This document shows, one piece after another, positions 7,797-18,340 of a stretch of 64,000 nucleotides of DNA. The first letter of the stretch is position 1; every line of letters starts with the position of its first letter. The translations under genes were made by a program, and so were the position numbers. Below the pieces are notes generated by a model that was not told the DNA's origin, did no database searches, and saw only the letters and a program-made list of their open reading frames with translations. This DNA comes from an uncultured Bacteroidales bacterium. GTDB taxonomy: Bacteria > Bacteroidota > Bacteroidia > Bacteroidales > Paludibacteraceae. The DNA is taken from contig UQNE01000009.1 of NCBI GenBank assembly GCA_900542355.1, positions 45,603-109,602 on the forward strand, written 5' to 3'.

Positions 7797-8594
7797 TTAG
7801 AGACTCCAATCAGAAATGGTGTAATCCGACTCTACCTGCTCCTCGATACTATCGGGCAGATTGGGGAAGAAATCGATACCGGTAATCTCTTCTAAGTCGT
7901 TGATAGTCTGCATATAAGTCATCAGCGGACGCGAACCGGCAGCATTGGGCATCATAAAGCCGATGGCTGTCCAACTATCCCCTTTGCGACGCAAAAAGGC
8001 TTTATAAAAGGCAGACGGCACGGCTATCTGGCGTTCGTTGCCGATATATTGCGGATGCTCCGGTACGATGGGACCGACGCAGATATAGATACTGCCGTAT
8101 TTGTCTGCCCAATCTCTGGCCAACTCCTCCAATGACTTCCAGTCCCCGGCATTGTTGTTGTGGTTCTGCGGGCAGATATTGGTCATATAAAACGACTCAC
8201 GCATAGCCTGAGCAGACCATTTCATATCCGCAGCAGGAGCCATGTGTCCACGGTCATAACCTGAACCTTTATAGTCTTGGGTAACCACAGGCGAACCAAT
8301 CACTTGCGGGTCGGGGAGAAACTTATTGGTGCGTTGTTCCTCACCGTCCACCTCGGCCGATGTGAGTTCGTATGCCACCCAGTTGGGCAACAACCAATCC
8401 GAGTTGTACGACACCATGTAACCGATATGCTCGATGATTTGTTGGCTGCGTTCTGCCTTCAGACAAGGGATTTCGTAGTGTATCTCATTATCCGTAATCG
8501 GACTTGCCGAAACCTGCTGAATTTCAGGCAAAAAATAGACAATGCCCAATGCAACCAACACAATGGTAACCATCCAACCGATAATTTTTCTCAT
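7797..8594 (-). CDS. DNA/RNA non-specific endonuclease, membrane-anchored
   Basis: A 265-residue nuclease of the beta-beta-alpha-metal (NucA/EndoG) family. The catalytic DRGH is at residues 114-117 in GYDRGHMAPAADM. The metal-binding region follows as TNICPQNHNNNAGDW, with the expected Asn-x-x-x-Gln...Asn pattern. The N-terminus (MRKIIGWMVTIVLVALGIVY) is a signal peptide or signal anchor, so the enzyme works in the periplasm or outside the cell. A GTG seven codons upstream is possible, but the ATG fits the signal better. Likely roles are nucleotide scavenging or degradation of external DNA. Confidence 0.9.
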   Translation of the reverse strand: MRKIIGWMVTIVLVALGIVYFLPEIQQVSASPITDNEIHYEIPCLKAERSQQIIEHIGYMVSYNSDWLLPNWVAYELTSAEVDGEEQRTNKFLPDPQVIGSPVVTQDYKGSGYDRGHMAPAADMKWSAQAMRESFYMTNICPQNHNNNAGDWKSLEELARDWADKYGSIYICVGPIVPEHPQYIGNERQIAVPSAFYKAFLRRKGDSWTAIGFMMPNAAGSRPLMTYMQTINDLEEITGIDFFPNLPDSIEEQVESDYTISDWSL

Positions 8595-8709
8595 ATCCAA
8601 ATTAGTTTTATTCACATATCCAAAATCAATTATTGCTCTCAGAAATGGGCTTTATACCATATTTCTACTTTCTATACCGTTTTGCTTTCTTTTTGCTATC
8701 TGCACTTTG

Positions 8710-8753
8710 CCGAGTTTTTATCGAGACTTTGTCGAGACCTTATCGAGACCTAA
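8710..8753. repeat. 11-bp TCGAGACCTAA array, copy A
   Basis: Four head-to-tail 11-bp units: CCGAGTTTTTA, TCGAGACTTTG, TCGAGACCTTA and TCGAGACCTAA. They lie in the 285-base spacer between the nuclease start and the addB stop. Apart from this array I see only AT-rich sequence in the spacer. Confidence 0.75.
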
Positions 8754-8879
8754 GGTATAGTATGCAAATAATCATTCTGTTACTTATTAGTGTAAATATC
8801 TATCAAAATGTCAATTATACTACCCGGCAATAATTAGCAATAATACTGTGCAAACTATTTCAACCGACAAGTTTCCAAA

Positions 8880-11708
8880 CTAATTGAAAGACACCGGATG
8901 CCTGTCGCAGATTTGCAAGAACGGGCAATACAATGCCCCACAATCGTTTTCCTTCTCCACTTGCGGGAAGTCGGTCGTGGTGAGTATCTCTTTTACTTTC
9001 TCCGTCAGCAGAGGCACGAACTGCTCACGCACACTGCGATAGTCGGTGATGTTCTCCTTTTGCCTTCCCTCACCTATTGCCACACAAGTTTGCGTGTTGT
9101 TTGAGGTGAGTTTGCGCTGCGGATAGTAGAGGGTAGGTTGCAACTTGGTCGAGTCGTTCTTGTGGTCATTCTGCTCCACCGCCTCGCTGTAGATAAAGGT
9201 CTGAAGGATATACTTGGCATCCTTGTCGGTCAGCAATTTATCCCATGTGGTAGAGAGTTTCTTCTCGCTGTATGACCCTGATTTATAGTCCACTACACGC
9301 ATTATTTCGTCGCCAAGAATATCCAATCGGTCTATCGTTCCCCCCACTTGCACAGTGCCTAAACCATCATCCAAATCGATGTCAAAATAGCGTTTCTGCT
9401 CCAATAGACGGATACGCAATCCTCTCTTTTCGGCATCTTCTATATCGCGTTCGAGGATGTTGGTAATAAAGCCCTTGATGACCTCATTCTCCATGGGGTG
9501 TGCCTCTTTGATATAGTGTTGCGGGTCGTCCTTGTGGTGTTTGGCATATTCCTGATTCTGTGCAGTATAGGCCGCATCCAAAGCCTCCTCTATGGTGGCA
9601 GGAGTGTTTTTTATCTGCTTCAGAACCTCCGCGTCGATGAGAGTGTTTCGCTCGGGAGAACAATTAATCATATCCTTGTAGATATGCTCCATCGCACTGT
9701 GGACAAACGACCCTAATGTGTTCTTGGCAAAGATAAGTGTCTCCGGGTCTTCATGCCTGATATCCAGGATATATTGCAGGTAGAAGTGTCGTTTGCAGCC
9801 GATATAAGTATTGATGGCAGAAGGCGAGAGTGTGAAAGTCCCCCCGTTTTCGTATTGCAGTTTCCCGGTACTGCCTATCTTCAAATTGCTCAGCAGGTTC
9901 TGCTGATTGTTGCTCAAATTCAACAAGGGGGTAAGGCGTAGGTGGTTGTTCTCTGTGAGCGTGTATTTGGTAATCTCGAACTGCTTCGGATTAACCAACA
10001 TCTGCATTACGAAGCGAGACATCGTCTTATGCCCCATCTGTGTGGCTGACTCACTGAAAATCAGCGTGGTATCATCAGCACGCGAGAGCAGACGGAAGAA
10101 GTTGTATGCATAGACCGAGGCACTCTCTTCTCGCGTCTGGATATGATAGGCTTTGCGCAGATAGTAGGGGATAAAAGAGAAATCGGACTGTTTTTGTGGC
10201 ACAACCCCCTCTTCTACATTGAGCAGAAGCAGGTTTTCAAAGTCCAAGAGGCGTGTTTCCAATACACCCATTACCTGAATATCTGTGATAGGTTCACCAT
10301 GGAAGGGCAAGGAAACACTGCTCAGACAACGCTGCAACAGCGTGCGCAACAGGTGCAGCGACATCTGTCCGATAGCCATGGCAGGGTCTTGTAAGATACG
10401 ATGTAATTGGTTGATAATCAGTCGTGTCTGATAGAGCGATTCTTGAATAAGCAACCATTGCCACGACTCTTCTTGTTTCGGGTCATCTTGAGCCGTCTTG
10501 CGGGCTGCTTGCTCTGCGGGGGTGATGACGGCCTCAATCAAGCGCAGCAGCAAATCGCCGTAGGTCTCACCTTCTTTACAATCGTGGTGTCGGTCAGCCA
10601 AGTAGGTCATCACATCGGCGTAGATTTGTGTGCCGGAGAGAGGAAAACCTTTGGTGATATTTACCAATTCGGGTTCGCCGGAGTCTTGGGGTGTGATAGG
10701 GGAGAGTGCATAGATGACGGGTTCCAACATCTGCTCATCGCAGATAACGATGGCTGTGCTTTGCCCCTTGTGGGTATATTTCTTGCGCAACCATTGCCCC
10801 GCATACTGAGCCTGTGCGTTCGCCGAGGTGGCAGAGATTAGGCTTATCGGGCGTTTCGTCCATTGCTCCGCATGGCTGAGCGTAGCATTTTGGAAGTCGT
10901 TAATGTGCTGTTTGATAAACGAATAGGCTTTCTCATTTGCCTCAAAATCATCCATATAATCCCAATAGAAATAGGCTTGCTTTTGGTCGTAGAGCAGGCG
11001 CATCAGTTCCTTCTCGATAGGCATGAGATAGTTGAACCCGATGAAGATAAAAGTGCGGTTGTCATAGTGCTCGTGGAGATTACTCCAATCGGTAATGACA
11101 CGCCGCATACGCATTCCCTCATACCCTTTCTGCTCTGCATTCAGTTCTGCATTCAAACGCTGATAGATAGTGTACATATTCTGCCAAAGCAATGTGTAAC
11201 TTTGGCGAATCGACCCGTCTGAATCGGACATATTATGCTCTCGCAGCAAGTCATTGAGCCGTTTTTGTACCTCCTCATCTATCTCTAGTTCTTCCAACTG
11301 TTTGGCTTCCACCGTATTGGCAAAGAATCGCCCTATCTCCTCATCCGAGGTGATACTCTTTTCGATATTGTTGAAGTCTGCCAGTAGTTGTTGCCCCCAA
11401 CCATAGAAGATGTCGGGCGAAATAGGCTTACCTACCACATCCGCATAGATATGGTACATCCGAAATATAAGCAGCAACTCATCCTCTTTATAAAGCGGTG
11501 ATAATGAGTCGAATACATCATTTAGCGTGGTGATGTTGGGCAGCAATACGGGGGCGGAGTGTTGCTCCTTTTGCATCTCTTTGAGTGCCTCTTTTAATAC
11601 TATCCCCGCACGCCGTGAGGGAAAAACCAAGGTGAGTTGTTGCAATTTGTCCCAACCGAAACGAGAAACAATAGATGCTGCTGTATGTTGTAAGAATCCG
11701 TTTTTCAT
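8880..11708 (-). CDS. addB: AddB-like PD-(D/E)XK nuclease subunit
   Basis: A 942-residue protein, partner of the helicase-nuclease directly upstream; the genes overlap by four bases (ATGA). The N-terminal segment TLVFPSRRAGIVLKEAL is the AddB counterpart of the UvrD ATP-binding region. The C-terminal nuclease shows GTIDRLDIL and the catalytic D-x-K in VVDYKSG (about residue 805). One cysteine (GCKRHFYLQYI) plus C-x4-C-x5-C in DCGALYCPFLQIC near the end match the four-cysteine iron-sulfur cluster of AddB. Together AddAB resects double-strand breaks for RecA loading. This is the last gene of the five-gene repair operon. Confidence 0.82.
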   Translation of the reverse strand: MKNGFLQHTAASIVSRFGWDKLQQLTLVFPSRRAGIVLKEALKEMQKEQHSAPVLLPNITTLNDVFDSLSPLYKEDELLLIFRMYHIYADVVGKPISPDIFYGWGQQLLADFNNIEKSITSDEEIGRFFANTVEAKQLEELEIDEEVQKRLNDLLREHNMSDSDGSIRQSYTLLWQNMYTIYQRLNAELNAEQKGYEGMRMRRVITDWSNLHEHYDNRTFIFIGFNYLMPIEKELMRLLYDQKQAYFYWDYMDDFEANEKAYSFIKQHINDFQNATLSHAEQWTKRPISLISATSANAQAQYAGQWLRKKYTHKGQSTAIVICDEQMLEPVIYALSPITPQDSGEPELVNITKGFPLSGTQIYADVMTYLADRHHDCKEGETYGDLLLRLIEAVITPAEQAARKTAQDDPKQEESWQWLLIQESLYQTRLIINQLHRILQDPAMAIGQMSLHLLRTLLQRCLSSVSLPFHGEPITDIQVMGVLETRLLDFENLLLLNVEEGVVPQKQSDFSFIPYYLRKAYHIQTREESASVYAYNFFRLLSRADDTTLIFSESATQMGHKTMSRFVMQMLVNPKQFEITKYTLTENNHLRLTPLLNLSNNQQNLLSNLKIGSTGKLQYENGGTFTLSPSAINTYIGCKRHFYLQYILDIRHEDPETLIFAKNTLGSFVHSAMEHIYKDMINCSPERNTLIDAEVLKQIKNTPATIEEALDAAYTAQNQEYAKHHKDDPQHYIKEAHPMENEVIKGFITNILERDIEDAEKRGLRIRLLEQKRYFDIDLDDGLGTVQVGGTIDRLDILGDEIMRVVDYKSGSYSEKKLSTTWDKLLTDKDAKYILQTFIYSEAVEQNDHKNDSTKLQPTLYYPQRKLTSNNTQTCVAIGEGRQKENITDYRSVREQFVPLLTEKVKEILTTTDFPQVEKENDCGALYCPFLQICDRHPVSFN

Positions 11709-14700
11709 TTTATTTCCTCCAATTTTTCTGATTTAGCATACCAGAGATACCCTTCTACATCGCTATATCCGAGTTGACGCATAGCGTCCATATAACCACG
11801 CACTTGTTTGGCATACTTCTCTTGTTTGCCGCCAAACTTATAGTCCAATACAATGGCGTGTTTGCCACTTATCATCACACGGTCGGGGCGACACTCTATG
11901 CCATTAACGAGAATGGCTTGCTCGCGCAGGAGTGTCCAACGGCCAGAGAACCAATCGCATAGTTTCTCTTCTGTCCATGCTCGGTTGATTAGTTCACTTA
12001 TTTTCTGCTTTTGCTCCTCAGTATCAATGATACCACGCATATAAAAATCGTCTATCACATGCGCAAGTTGCTCTCTTACAGCCACTTGCGACAGAATATC
12101 ATGGCATATATTACCAAGGTTGATATGCTCCAACATATCCTCTGCATTGCCCGATAGAGCCGTGTAGATAGCCGACTCTTGCGATTGACGGAAGCGCACC
12201 ACATCACCACTGCTGCATAGCCTGGCTTGTATCTCCTCTGCGTTGTTGAACCCAAATAACTGCTCTGCTTTCTTGCCTTCATCCTTGTGGATATGAGGTG
12301 CGCCCGCTGAATACTCTACAAAACAAGGTTGCTCCGCATCGGAATAGTTTTTGGCTGCCTCAATTATTTCGCCTTGTAAATTCCATGTTCGCAGCAGCAG
12401 AGAAGCAACGGTTTTATCGGAAACACCATCTTTATTCATCTGCACACCGGCATATATATATAAGTTGTCAGCAGCACGAGTCAGAGCCACATACAGCATA
12501 TTTAGGCTGTCGATGCGTTGGTCTTTGTGTTCGGTTTCATAAGCCCCCTTATACAGCGGTGTATCTGCCATTTGCGAGCAATCGTGAATAGGTATGTATT
12601 TGAGCGGTTCTACACCTTTTTGCATTGGTTCCGCAGCCTCACACCATATCTTGTTGTTCTTTGTTGCCTCGGTTTCCATCGACCATGAGCAGAACGGAAT
12701 GAACAGTGTCTTGCTCTCCAATCCTTTGGCACTATGGACGGTCATCACACGGATTGCATTGCTCTCAGGGGCAGAGATGGCATTGCTGTGCATGGTATCG
12801 TCCCAGTATTGCAAGAAGGCACGCCGATTGCTGCCAAACGAATACACATAGTCGCGCACCTTATCCAAGAGGCAGTTGATATAGGCGATGTCGTCAAATA
12901 GGAATTGCCCATCCTTGTTGCATTCGAGAATACGAACCACTTGTTGCAACATCTCATACAACGGCAACTGTCGGTCTATCTGTTGCAGTCGCTCTGTAGC
13001 ATTAGCATCTCCTGTCAGCAACTCGATATATTTTCCCGACACTTGGTCCCTGGTATCAATATAGCGCAATGCACTGATAGCCAACAGCACAGAGGAGGAA
13101 CGGTCCAACTGAAAACTATCGGAAGATACCATCGATACCTTGCTCAGAGCCGATTCCGGTTGGGTGTCTTTTAGGTGGGTAAAATACTTTACAATATCCA
13201 AAGCCTCTGCATTGCGTCTTACCAAAATGAGTATATCCGATGGTTTTTCCCCTTGTTGCAACAGCGATTCTATCGTAGCGAACATATCGCTCAGTATATC
13301 GTTTTGTACACGCTGACCATTCAATTCCTGTGCTGCGACTGAATGCTGCCCCTTTGAAAACTTCGGATAAGCACGAAAACGAACATACCCGCCTTCCTTC
13401 GAGGCATTGTAGTAGTCGGCGAGGTGCTCCTCCGTGTACTGCTCGTCGTAAAGAGCCTTCAGTTGTTGTGTCTCCTCGTTGGTATATGCATTATCCTCGG
13501 CGCATAGTTCTACGGCTTTTTGCATTGTCTCTAAGTTGAACTGCACCACATTGCGACGCGAACGGAAGTTCCTTACCAATGGCGCAAATCCTTGGTTGAA
13601 CCACGGCTGCAACGGGTCGGTATCGGTACCGAGTTGAGCCATGATATGCCAGTCGCCGTTTCGCCAACGATAGATACTCTGTTTGATATCCCCCACAATC
13701 AGCACCGTATTGCCTCCCGATGCCAATACATCCTTGAGCAATGGGAGAAACACTTGCCATTGCAGACTGCTGGTATCTTGAAACTCATCAATCATAATGT
13801 GTTTGTATCGGATACCGGCCTTCTCCAACACAAAGTCTGCATCACCGGGCTTGAGTGCTTGCGTCAGTGTGGCGGCGGTGTTGATAAGCAAGGTGCGATT
13901 GGCCTCCTGCAGATTGGCATTGATACGCTCCTGCAATCCCTCCATCAAACGCATATCCATTAGGTACTCCGTCGTCAGTTTATATTGCAGGTAAAGCCCA
14001 CGACAAACGATACATTGCTCTTGTAATTCCTCCAATAATGGGTACAATGTGCCGGTCTGCTCTACCCATTTGTCTTTTTTGGTATTGGAAAAATTGGCGT
14101 ATGCACTATCGGTAAATCCGCGAAAAATGTCCTTAGTATCTATCTCCTTAGGGTTTTCCAACGATTGAGAGATATTCTTCACCATACGCTCAATATCATT
14201 CACAAATGATTTTTGTGATACCGATTGATATTTGCCTGCTACTAACTTATTTAGTTTGTCTAATTCCTTAAATTCAGCATTGTTTTTCCAATTCTCCAAT
14301 GCCTTCTTGTACTTCAGAATACGCTCAGAATCGAAATCAACCTTTCCTTCTGCATTGAGCACCTGCACCGATTCTTTGTACATATCGTTGGCGATGTCGA
14401 TGAGGCTTTTGCGAATATCCCAGTTGTCCTCATTGCCTAATTGGTGCGCCATATAGTCTGCCATCAGTTGGCGAATCTCATCGGTCATCTCGGTCGAGAG
14501 TATCTGGTCAACGGCGGTACTGATTACCTGCTTGATATTCAGTTCCACCGTATAGCCCACACCCTTGCCAAGCAGTTGTGTCATACCTGCAAGCAGCGTC
14601 TGCAAAAACGAGTCGATAGTGCTGACACACACATTATCATAGTCGCTGAGCATTTGCCGAAAGCATTCTTTGGCACGCTTCCGCAATTCCTTATCTGATG

Positions 14701-14971
14701 ATTGTGAATTAGAAATCATAAACGACTTGGCTTTTTCGAAGAAGGCTTGTTGCGAACGGTCATTTTCTGCAATCGCATACAGATAGGAGAGAATACGGCT
14801 TTTCATCTCGTCGGTGGCTTTGTTGGTGAAAGTAACGGCGAGGATGTTGCGATAACTCACCCCACTCAACAGCAGCCCCACATAGTAGGCTGCCAGAGTG
14901 AAGGTCTTGCCTGTTCCCGCAGAGGCGCGACAGACATTGAACGGATGTTGAATATCGATTTGAGAACTCAT
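11705..14971 (-). CDS. addA: AddA-like UvrD-family helicase/nuclease
   Basis: A 1,088-residue superfamily 1A helicase with C-terminal nuclease. Walker A is ASAGTGKT (residues 16-23). The DEAD-box equivalent is DEFQDTSS (~393). GDIKQSIYRWR is motif III, and VMTVHSAKGLESKTLF and LYVALTRAADNLYI are motifs V and VI. Near the C-terminus CRPDRVMISG...VLDYKFGG (~1025-1045) is a RecB-type nuclease site. This domain order defines AddA. It starts 14 bases after the sbcC stop and overlaps addB by four bases, so the pair is translated together. Confidence 0.87.
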   Translation of the reverse strand: MSSQIDIQHPFNVCRASAGTGKTFTLAAYYVGLLLSGVSYRNILAVTFTNKATDEMKSRILSYLYAIAENDRSQQAFFEKAKSFMISNSQSSDKELRKRAKECFRQMLSDYDNVCVSTIDSFLQTLLAGMTQLLGKGVGYTVELNIKQVISTAVDQILSTEMTDEIRQLMADYMAHQLGNEDNWDIRKSLIDIANDMYKESVQVLNAEGKVDFDSERILKYKKALENWKNNAEFKELDKLNKLVAGKYQSVSQKSFVNDIERMVKNISQSLENPKEIDTKDIFRGFTDSAYANFSNTKKDKWVEQTGTLYPLLEELQEQCIVCRGLYLQYKLTTEYLMDMRLMEGLQERINANLQEANRTLLINTAATLTQALKPGDADFVLEKAGIRYKHIMIDEFQDTSSLQWQVFLPLLKDVLASGGNTVLIVGDIKQSIYRWRNGDWHIMAQLGTDTDPLQPWFNQGFAPLVRNFRSRRNVVQFNLETMQKAVELCAEDNAYTNEETQQLKALYDEQYTEEHLADYYNASKEGGYVRFRAYPKFSKGQHSVAAQELNGQRVQNDILSDMFATIESLLQQGEKPSDILILVRRNAEALDIVKYFTHLKDTQPESALSKVSMVSSDSFQLDRSSSVLLAISALRYIDTRDQVSGKYIELLTGDANATERLQQIDRQLPLYEMLQQVVRILECNKDGQFLFDDIAYINCLLDKVRDYVYSFGSNRRAFLQYWDDTMHSNAISAPESNAIRVMTVHSAKGLESKTLFIPFCSWSMETEATKNNKIWCEAAEPMQKGVEPLKYIPIHDCSQMADTPLYKGAYETEHKDQRIDSLNMLYVALTRAADNLYIYAGVQMNKDGVSDKTVASLLLRTWNLQGEIIEAAKNYSDAEQPCFVEYSAGAPHIHKDEGKKAEQLFGFNNAEEIQARLCSSGDVVRFRQSQESAIYTALSGNAEDMLEHINLGNICHDILSQVAVREQLAHVIDDFYMRGIIDTEEQKQKISELINRAWTEEKLCDWFSGRWTLLREQAILVNGIECRPDRVMISGKHAIVLDYKFGGKQEKYAKQVRGYMDAMRQLGYSDVEGYLWYAKSEKLEEIK

Positions 14972-14985
14972 ACAATATGTGTTGA

Positions 14986-17900
14986 TTATACCATAGCGTT
15001 TACTACTTCCACTTTGCTTGCTGCGGCGTTTCCGATAGGCGACACTTGTATCTGCACATCTATCTTTTCTTTTATCTCCTCGCGGTGGCTGATGATACCT
15101 ACCTGCGTACCGCTTTGATTATGAAGCGATTTGAGCAGGTTGATGGCATTGTTGAGCGGTGTCCCGCTCAGTGTGCCAAATCCTTCGTCGATAAAGAGTG
15201 TGCTGACGCCTAAGTTCTGACCGAAATCGGCCAACGCAAGAGCCAACGAAAGCGATACCAAGAAACTCTCGCCACCACTAATCGTACCGGTAGAACGAGT
15301 GGAGAAACCTTGATAAGCATCCTCCAATTTGAGGTTGAGCGAGTTCTCCACTACACGCAGTGTGTAGCGTGGCTCCAGGCGATGCAGGTGCTTATTGGCA
15401 GTATCCAATAGCGAACTCAAAATCATACTCTGTGCTACATTGCGGAAGGTCTTTCCTTCTTTGTCGGCAATGTCCTTGAAGATATTCCACTTGGCGAAAT
15501 CGGCTGCTAACTGTTCCAATCGAGTAGTGTCCCCTTTTTTCTTCTTATTTTCCTCATTATCATCCAATTGCTTTTGGCGCAATGTTTTGTCCTCGACGCA
15601 CTTGTCATGCATTGCTCGGTTCTCCGTCTGCTGTTGCTGCAGCCCCTCCTCTGTATCTGTATCTAATGCCGTTTGGGGCTTTTGTTGCAGGTGCTGCTGT
15701 TGTTCCGTTTGTGCCTTTTGCAAGTTCTGCGCTGCATTCTCGTACTGCGCTTGTGTGTCTATAATCTTTTGATTCTCAGCGTTGTAGTCCTGCTGCGACA
15801 AGCCATTGAGTTCACCCAAGTATTCTTGTGTGAATTGAGTATGTTCGGCAAGGTATTGCTCCACCTCGGCTTGGTGGTTTTTGCATTGTACGGTGGCATC
15901 CGTCAGTTTGCCGTTAGCAGTAGCGAACTCGGTTTGCAAAGTATCCAAATCGTTTTTCAGTTGCTTATTCTCCACAGGGTTAGCCGTCAAAGCAACCCAT
16001 TCTGCGGGCAGGTTTTCGGGCATAGCAGGCAATGTGTTCAACATAGTCTGATACTTGTTGCGCCCGCTTTCTTTCTCGCTTTTTTCCTTACCCAACTTAT
16101 CATAAGCCCCGGCAGATTTTATCAAGCAATCGGCAAAAGCAATCGGCTCTTGTTGCCAATCTATCCCATAAGGTAGTACGCCCAACTGATAACCACTTAG
16201 AGTTTGGGTGAGTACAGTCTTATTCCCCTCATTATCTTTGAGCGACTGTTGGGTCTTCTCAATCTTTGCCTTGGTTTCTGCCAATGATTTTTGCTTTTGG
16301 CTGAGTATGCCCAAAGCATTATCCCTCTCTTTTTGCAATTTACGCAAGTCTGCCTCTTGATTGCCTATGCTCTTTTTCTGCTCTTCGCCGTCCTTTATTT
16401 TCTGCTCAATACCGCTGAGCATAGTCTTGCGCAAATCGTCTGCCGATTGAGTCTCAAGCACTTTTTGGTCTGCCCAAGTACAAGCCTGTATCTTGTTTTG
16501 CAGTTCCGTTTGCTTTTGAGAGATGTAGTCATTTATCTGAGTCAAATTATTCTGCTCAGTGCTTTGCTTAGCAGATAGTGTGTTGATAGAATCTTTTAGG
16601 CCATTCACCACCTTCTGTTGCTTATCTACTCCCTCTTTTAGGGTATTATATTCGCTATCTATCTCGGCTTCGTCAGGCAGTGGTGATTGCAAGGTCTGCA
16701 AGCAAACAGGACATTGGCAACCTACCATCAATTTTGCACGAATACTTTTTGCAAATTCTTTGATGGTAGTTTGGCGTTGCTCCAAGGCAGTTTGTTGCTT
16801 TTGCAACTCTGTCTCTTCCTTTTTCAACTCCTCTTTTTTCTCTTTGAGTTGCAGGGCACAATCGTTCAACCGGTTCTCTGTATCGGTTTTCTGTGTAGCC
16901 TTTTGTGTTATCTCGTCTTTTAGACGCACAATGTTCTCTACATCGCTCTTTTGCCGATACAATGCATCCAAATTAGGCAGTTGCTTCTTAGCCTCATCTA
17001 CTTGTTTCTGCAAATCATTCACACTTTGCTCCTTGCTATCGAAGTCCTGCTTAGCCTTTTTCTCTTCGTCAGTGTATTTGATTTCTTCCTGTTGCTCTTT
17101 CTGCAGCGTATTCTTCAGTTGGGCAATCTCTTTTGTGAAATTGTCCCATTGCTTGAGTTCACCACTGATAGTCTGTGCCTTCGCATACAACGATTGATAC
17201 TCGGCTTGTTGGTTCAAGTCGTTCTCAATCTTTTCCAACGCATGGTTTAGGGTATCTAATTGCTGCTCAGCCCATGCTTTGCCGTTGATACAGCGTACAT
17301 ACATAGCCTGCAGACCCGCAATAATTTTCTCTTGCTTGTCAATCTCAGTCTTGGCTTTAGATGCCTCAGTCAGATGCTCGCGTACCTTGCTTGTATCTGT
17401 CCAGTTCAGTAAGCGTAGTTTGCTTTGGCGGAAGTCATCACTATTGATTTTGGCAGCCAATTCATTGTACTGGGTTTGTGCATTCTGTACCGATTTGGCA
17501 TCATTCTCCTGTGTCTTGAGCCAATCGATACGAGACTGAATATCCTTGTCCTTTGTGTCTAATTCACCGATTTGTGTATTTATCGATTCTATTTGTTTAT
17601 TGACCTCCTCTATCTGCTCATCTGTGAGCAGAGTGATTTGATCTATCTTCTCCTTCTCCTCCTTGTAGGCCTTCTCTTTCTCTTGCAGAATAGTATAGAT
17701 TTGTTGCCCGAGGCGTGAGTAAATCTCAGTATCGGTGATTTTCTCCAAGATAACGGCTTTCTCGGCTTCTTGGCTGGAGAGAAACTCGGTAAACTGACCC
17801 TGAGCCAACATAGTGGTACGGCAGAACTGCTCAAAGTCCATACCAATGGCTTGAGTCATATCGCGCTCTACATCATTATAAGTACTCTGCTTTGCGCCCG

Positions 17901-18318
17901 AAGTGCGATGCCCGGTGGTGAGGTTATCGAGTGTCCAAACTACATTGTCCATCCTCGTTGTGGCTTTCTTATTCTTTCCCCTCTGAACATACCATTCGGC
18001 TTGATATTGATTGCCGTCTGTGCCGTCAAAAGTAAGCACCACCTTTGCCTCACCGGTGTTCAAACGCATAAAATTACGCGGGTCGGTGGCGGTTAAGTCA
18101 TCGGCATTTGCACCTATTTTGCTACGCGTGGTCTTGCTCAGTCTCGGCGTCGTGTTGAACAATGCCAAGCATATCGCATCCAAAATAGTGGTCTTTCCCG
18201 CACCTGTTGTACCGGTAATCAAGAAAATATCGGTATCCGAAAGGGGCTTTGCAGAGAAATCGATGGTTGCATCCTCTATCGATGCAATGTTGTGAATAGT
18301 CAGTGTCTTAATTTTCAT
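14986..18318 (-). CDS. sbcC: Exonuclease SbcC (Rad50-like ATPase)
   Basis: A 1,110-residue SMC-like ATPase. Walker A GTTGAGKT is at residues 36-43. Two long coiled coils rich in Gln, Lys and Glu flank a zinc hook (C-P-V-C at about residue 535, in GCQCPVC). The C-terminal half-site has the ABC signature SGGESFLVSLSLALAL (~1009) and Walker B TLFIDEGFGTL (~1037). With SbcD it opens DNA hairpins and protein-blocked ends. The gene starts 22 bases after sbcD. Confidence 0.95.
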   Translation of the reverse strand: MKIKTLTIHNIASIEDATIDFSAKPLSDTDIFLITGTTGAGKTTILDAICLALFNTTPRLSKTTRSKIGANADDLTATDPRNFMRLNTGEAKVVLTFDGTDGNQYQAEWYVQRGKNKKATTRMDNVVWTLDNLTTGHRTSGAKQSTYNDVERDMTQAIGMDFEQFCRTTMLAQGQFTEFLSSQEAEKAVILEKITDTEIYSRLGQQIYTILQEKEKAYKEEKEKIDQITLLTDEQIEEVNKQIESINTQIGELDTKDKDIQSRIDWLKTQENDAKSVQNAQTQYNELAAKINSDDFRQSKLRLLNWTDTSKVREHLTEASKAKTEIDKQEKIIAGLQAMYVRCINGKAWAEQQLDTLNHALEKIENDLNQQAEYQSLYAKAQTISGELKQWDNFTKEIAQLKNTLQKEQQEEIKYTDEEKKAKQDFDSKEQSVNDLQKQVDEAKKQLPNLDALYRQKSDVENIVRLKDEITQKATQKTDTENRLNDCALQLKEKKEELKKEETELQKQQTALEQRQTTIKEFAKSIRAKLMVGCQCPVCLQTLQSPLPDEAEIDSEYNTLKEGVDKQQKVVNGLKDSINTLSAKQSTEQNNLTQINDYISQKQTELQNKIQACTWADQKVLETQSADDLRKTMLSGIEQKIKDGEEQKKSIGNQEADLRKLQKERDNALGILSQKQKSLAETKAKIEKTQQSLKDNEGNKTVLTQTLSGYQLGVLPYGIDWQQEPIAFADCLIKSAGAYDKLGKEKSEKESGRNKYQTMLNTLPAMPENLPAEWVALTANPVENKQLKNDLDTLQTEFATANGKLTDATVQCKNHQAEVEQYLAEHTQFTQEYLGELNGLSQQDYNAENQKIIDTQAQYENAAQNLQKAQTEQQQHLQQKPQTALDTDTEEGLQQQQTENRAMHDKCVEDKTLRQKQLDDNEENKKKKGDTTRLEQLAADFAKWNIFKDIADKEGKTFRNVAQSMILSSLLDTANKHLHRLEPRYTLRVVENSLNLKLEDAYQGFSTRSTGTISGGESFLVSLSLALALADFGQNLGVSTLFIDEGFGTLSGTPLNNAINLLKSLHNQSGTQVGIISHREEIKEKIDVQIQVSPIGNAAASKVEVVNAMV

Positions 18319-18340
18319 AACTGTTAGAATTTAGTTTAAC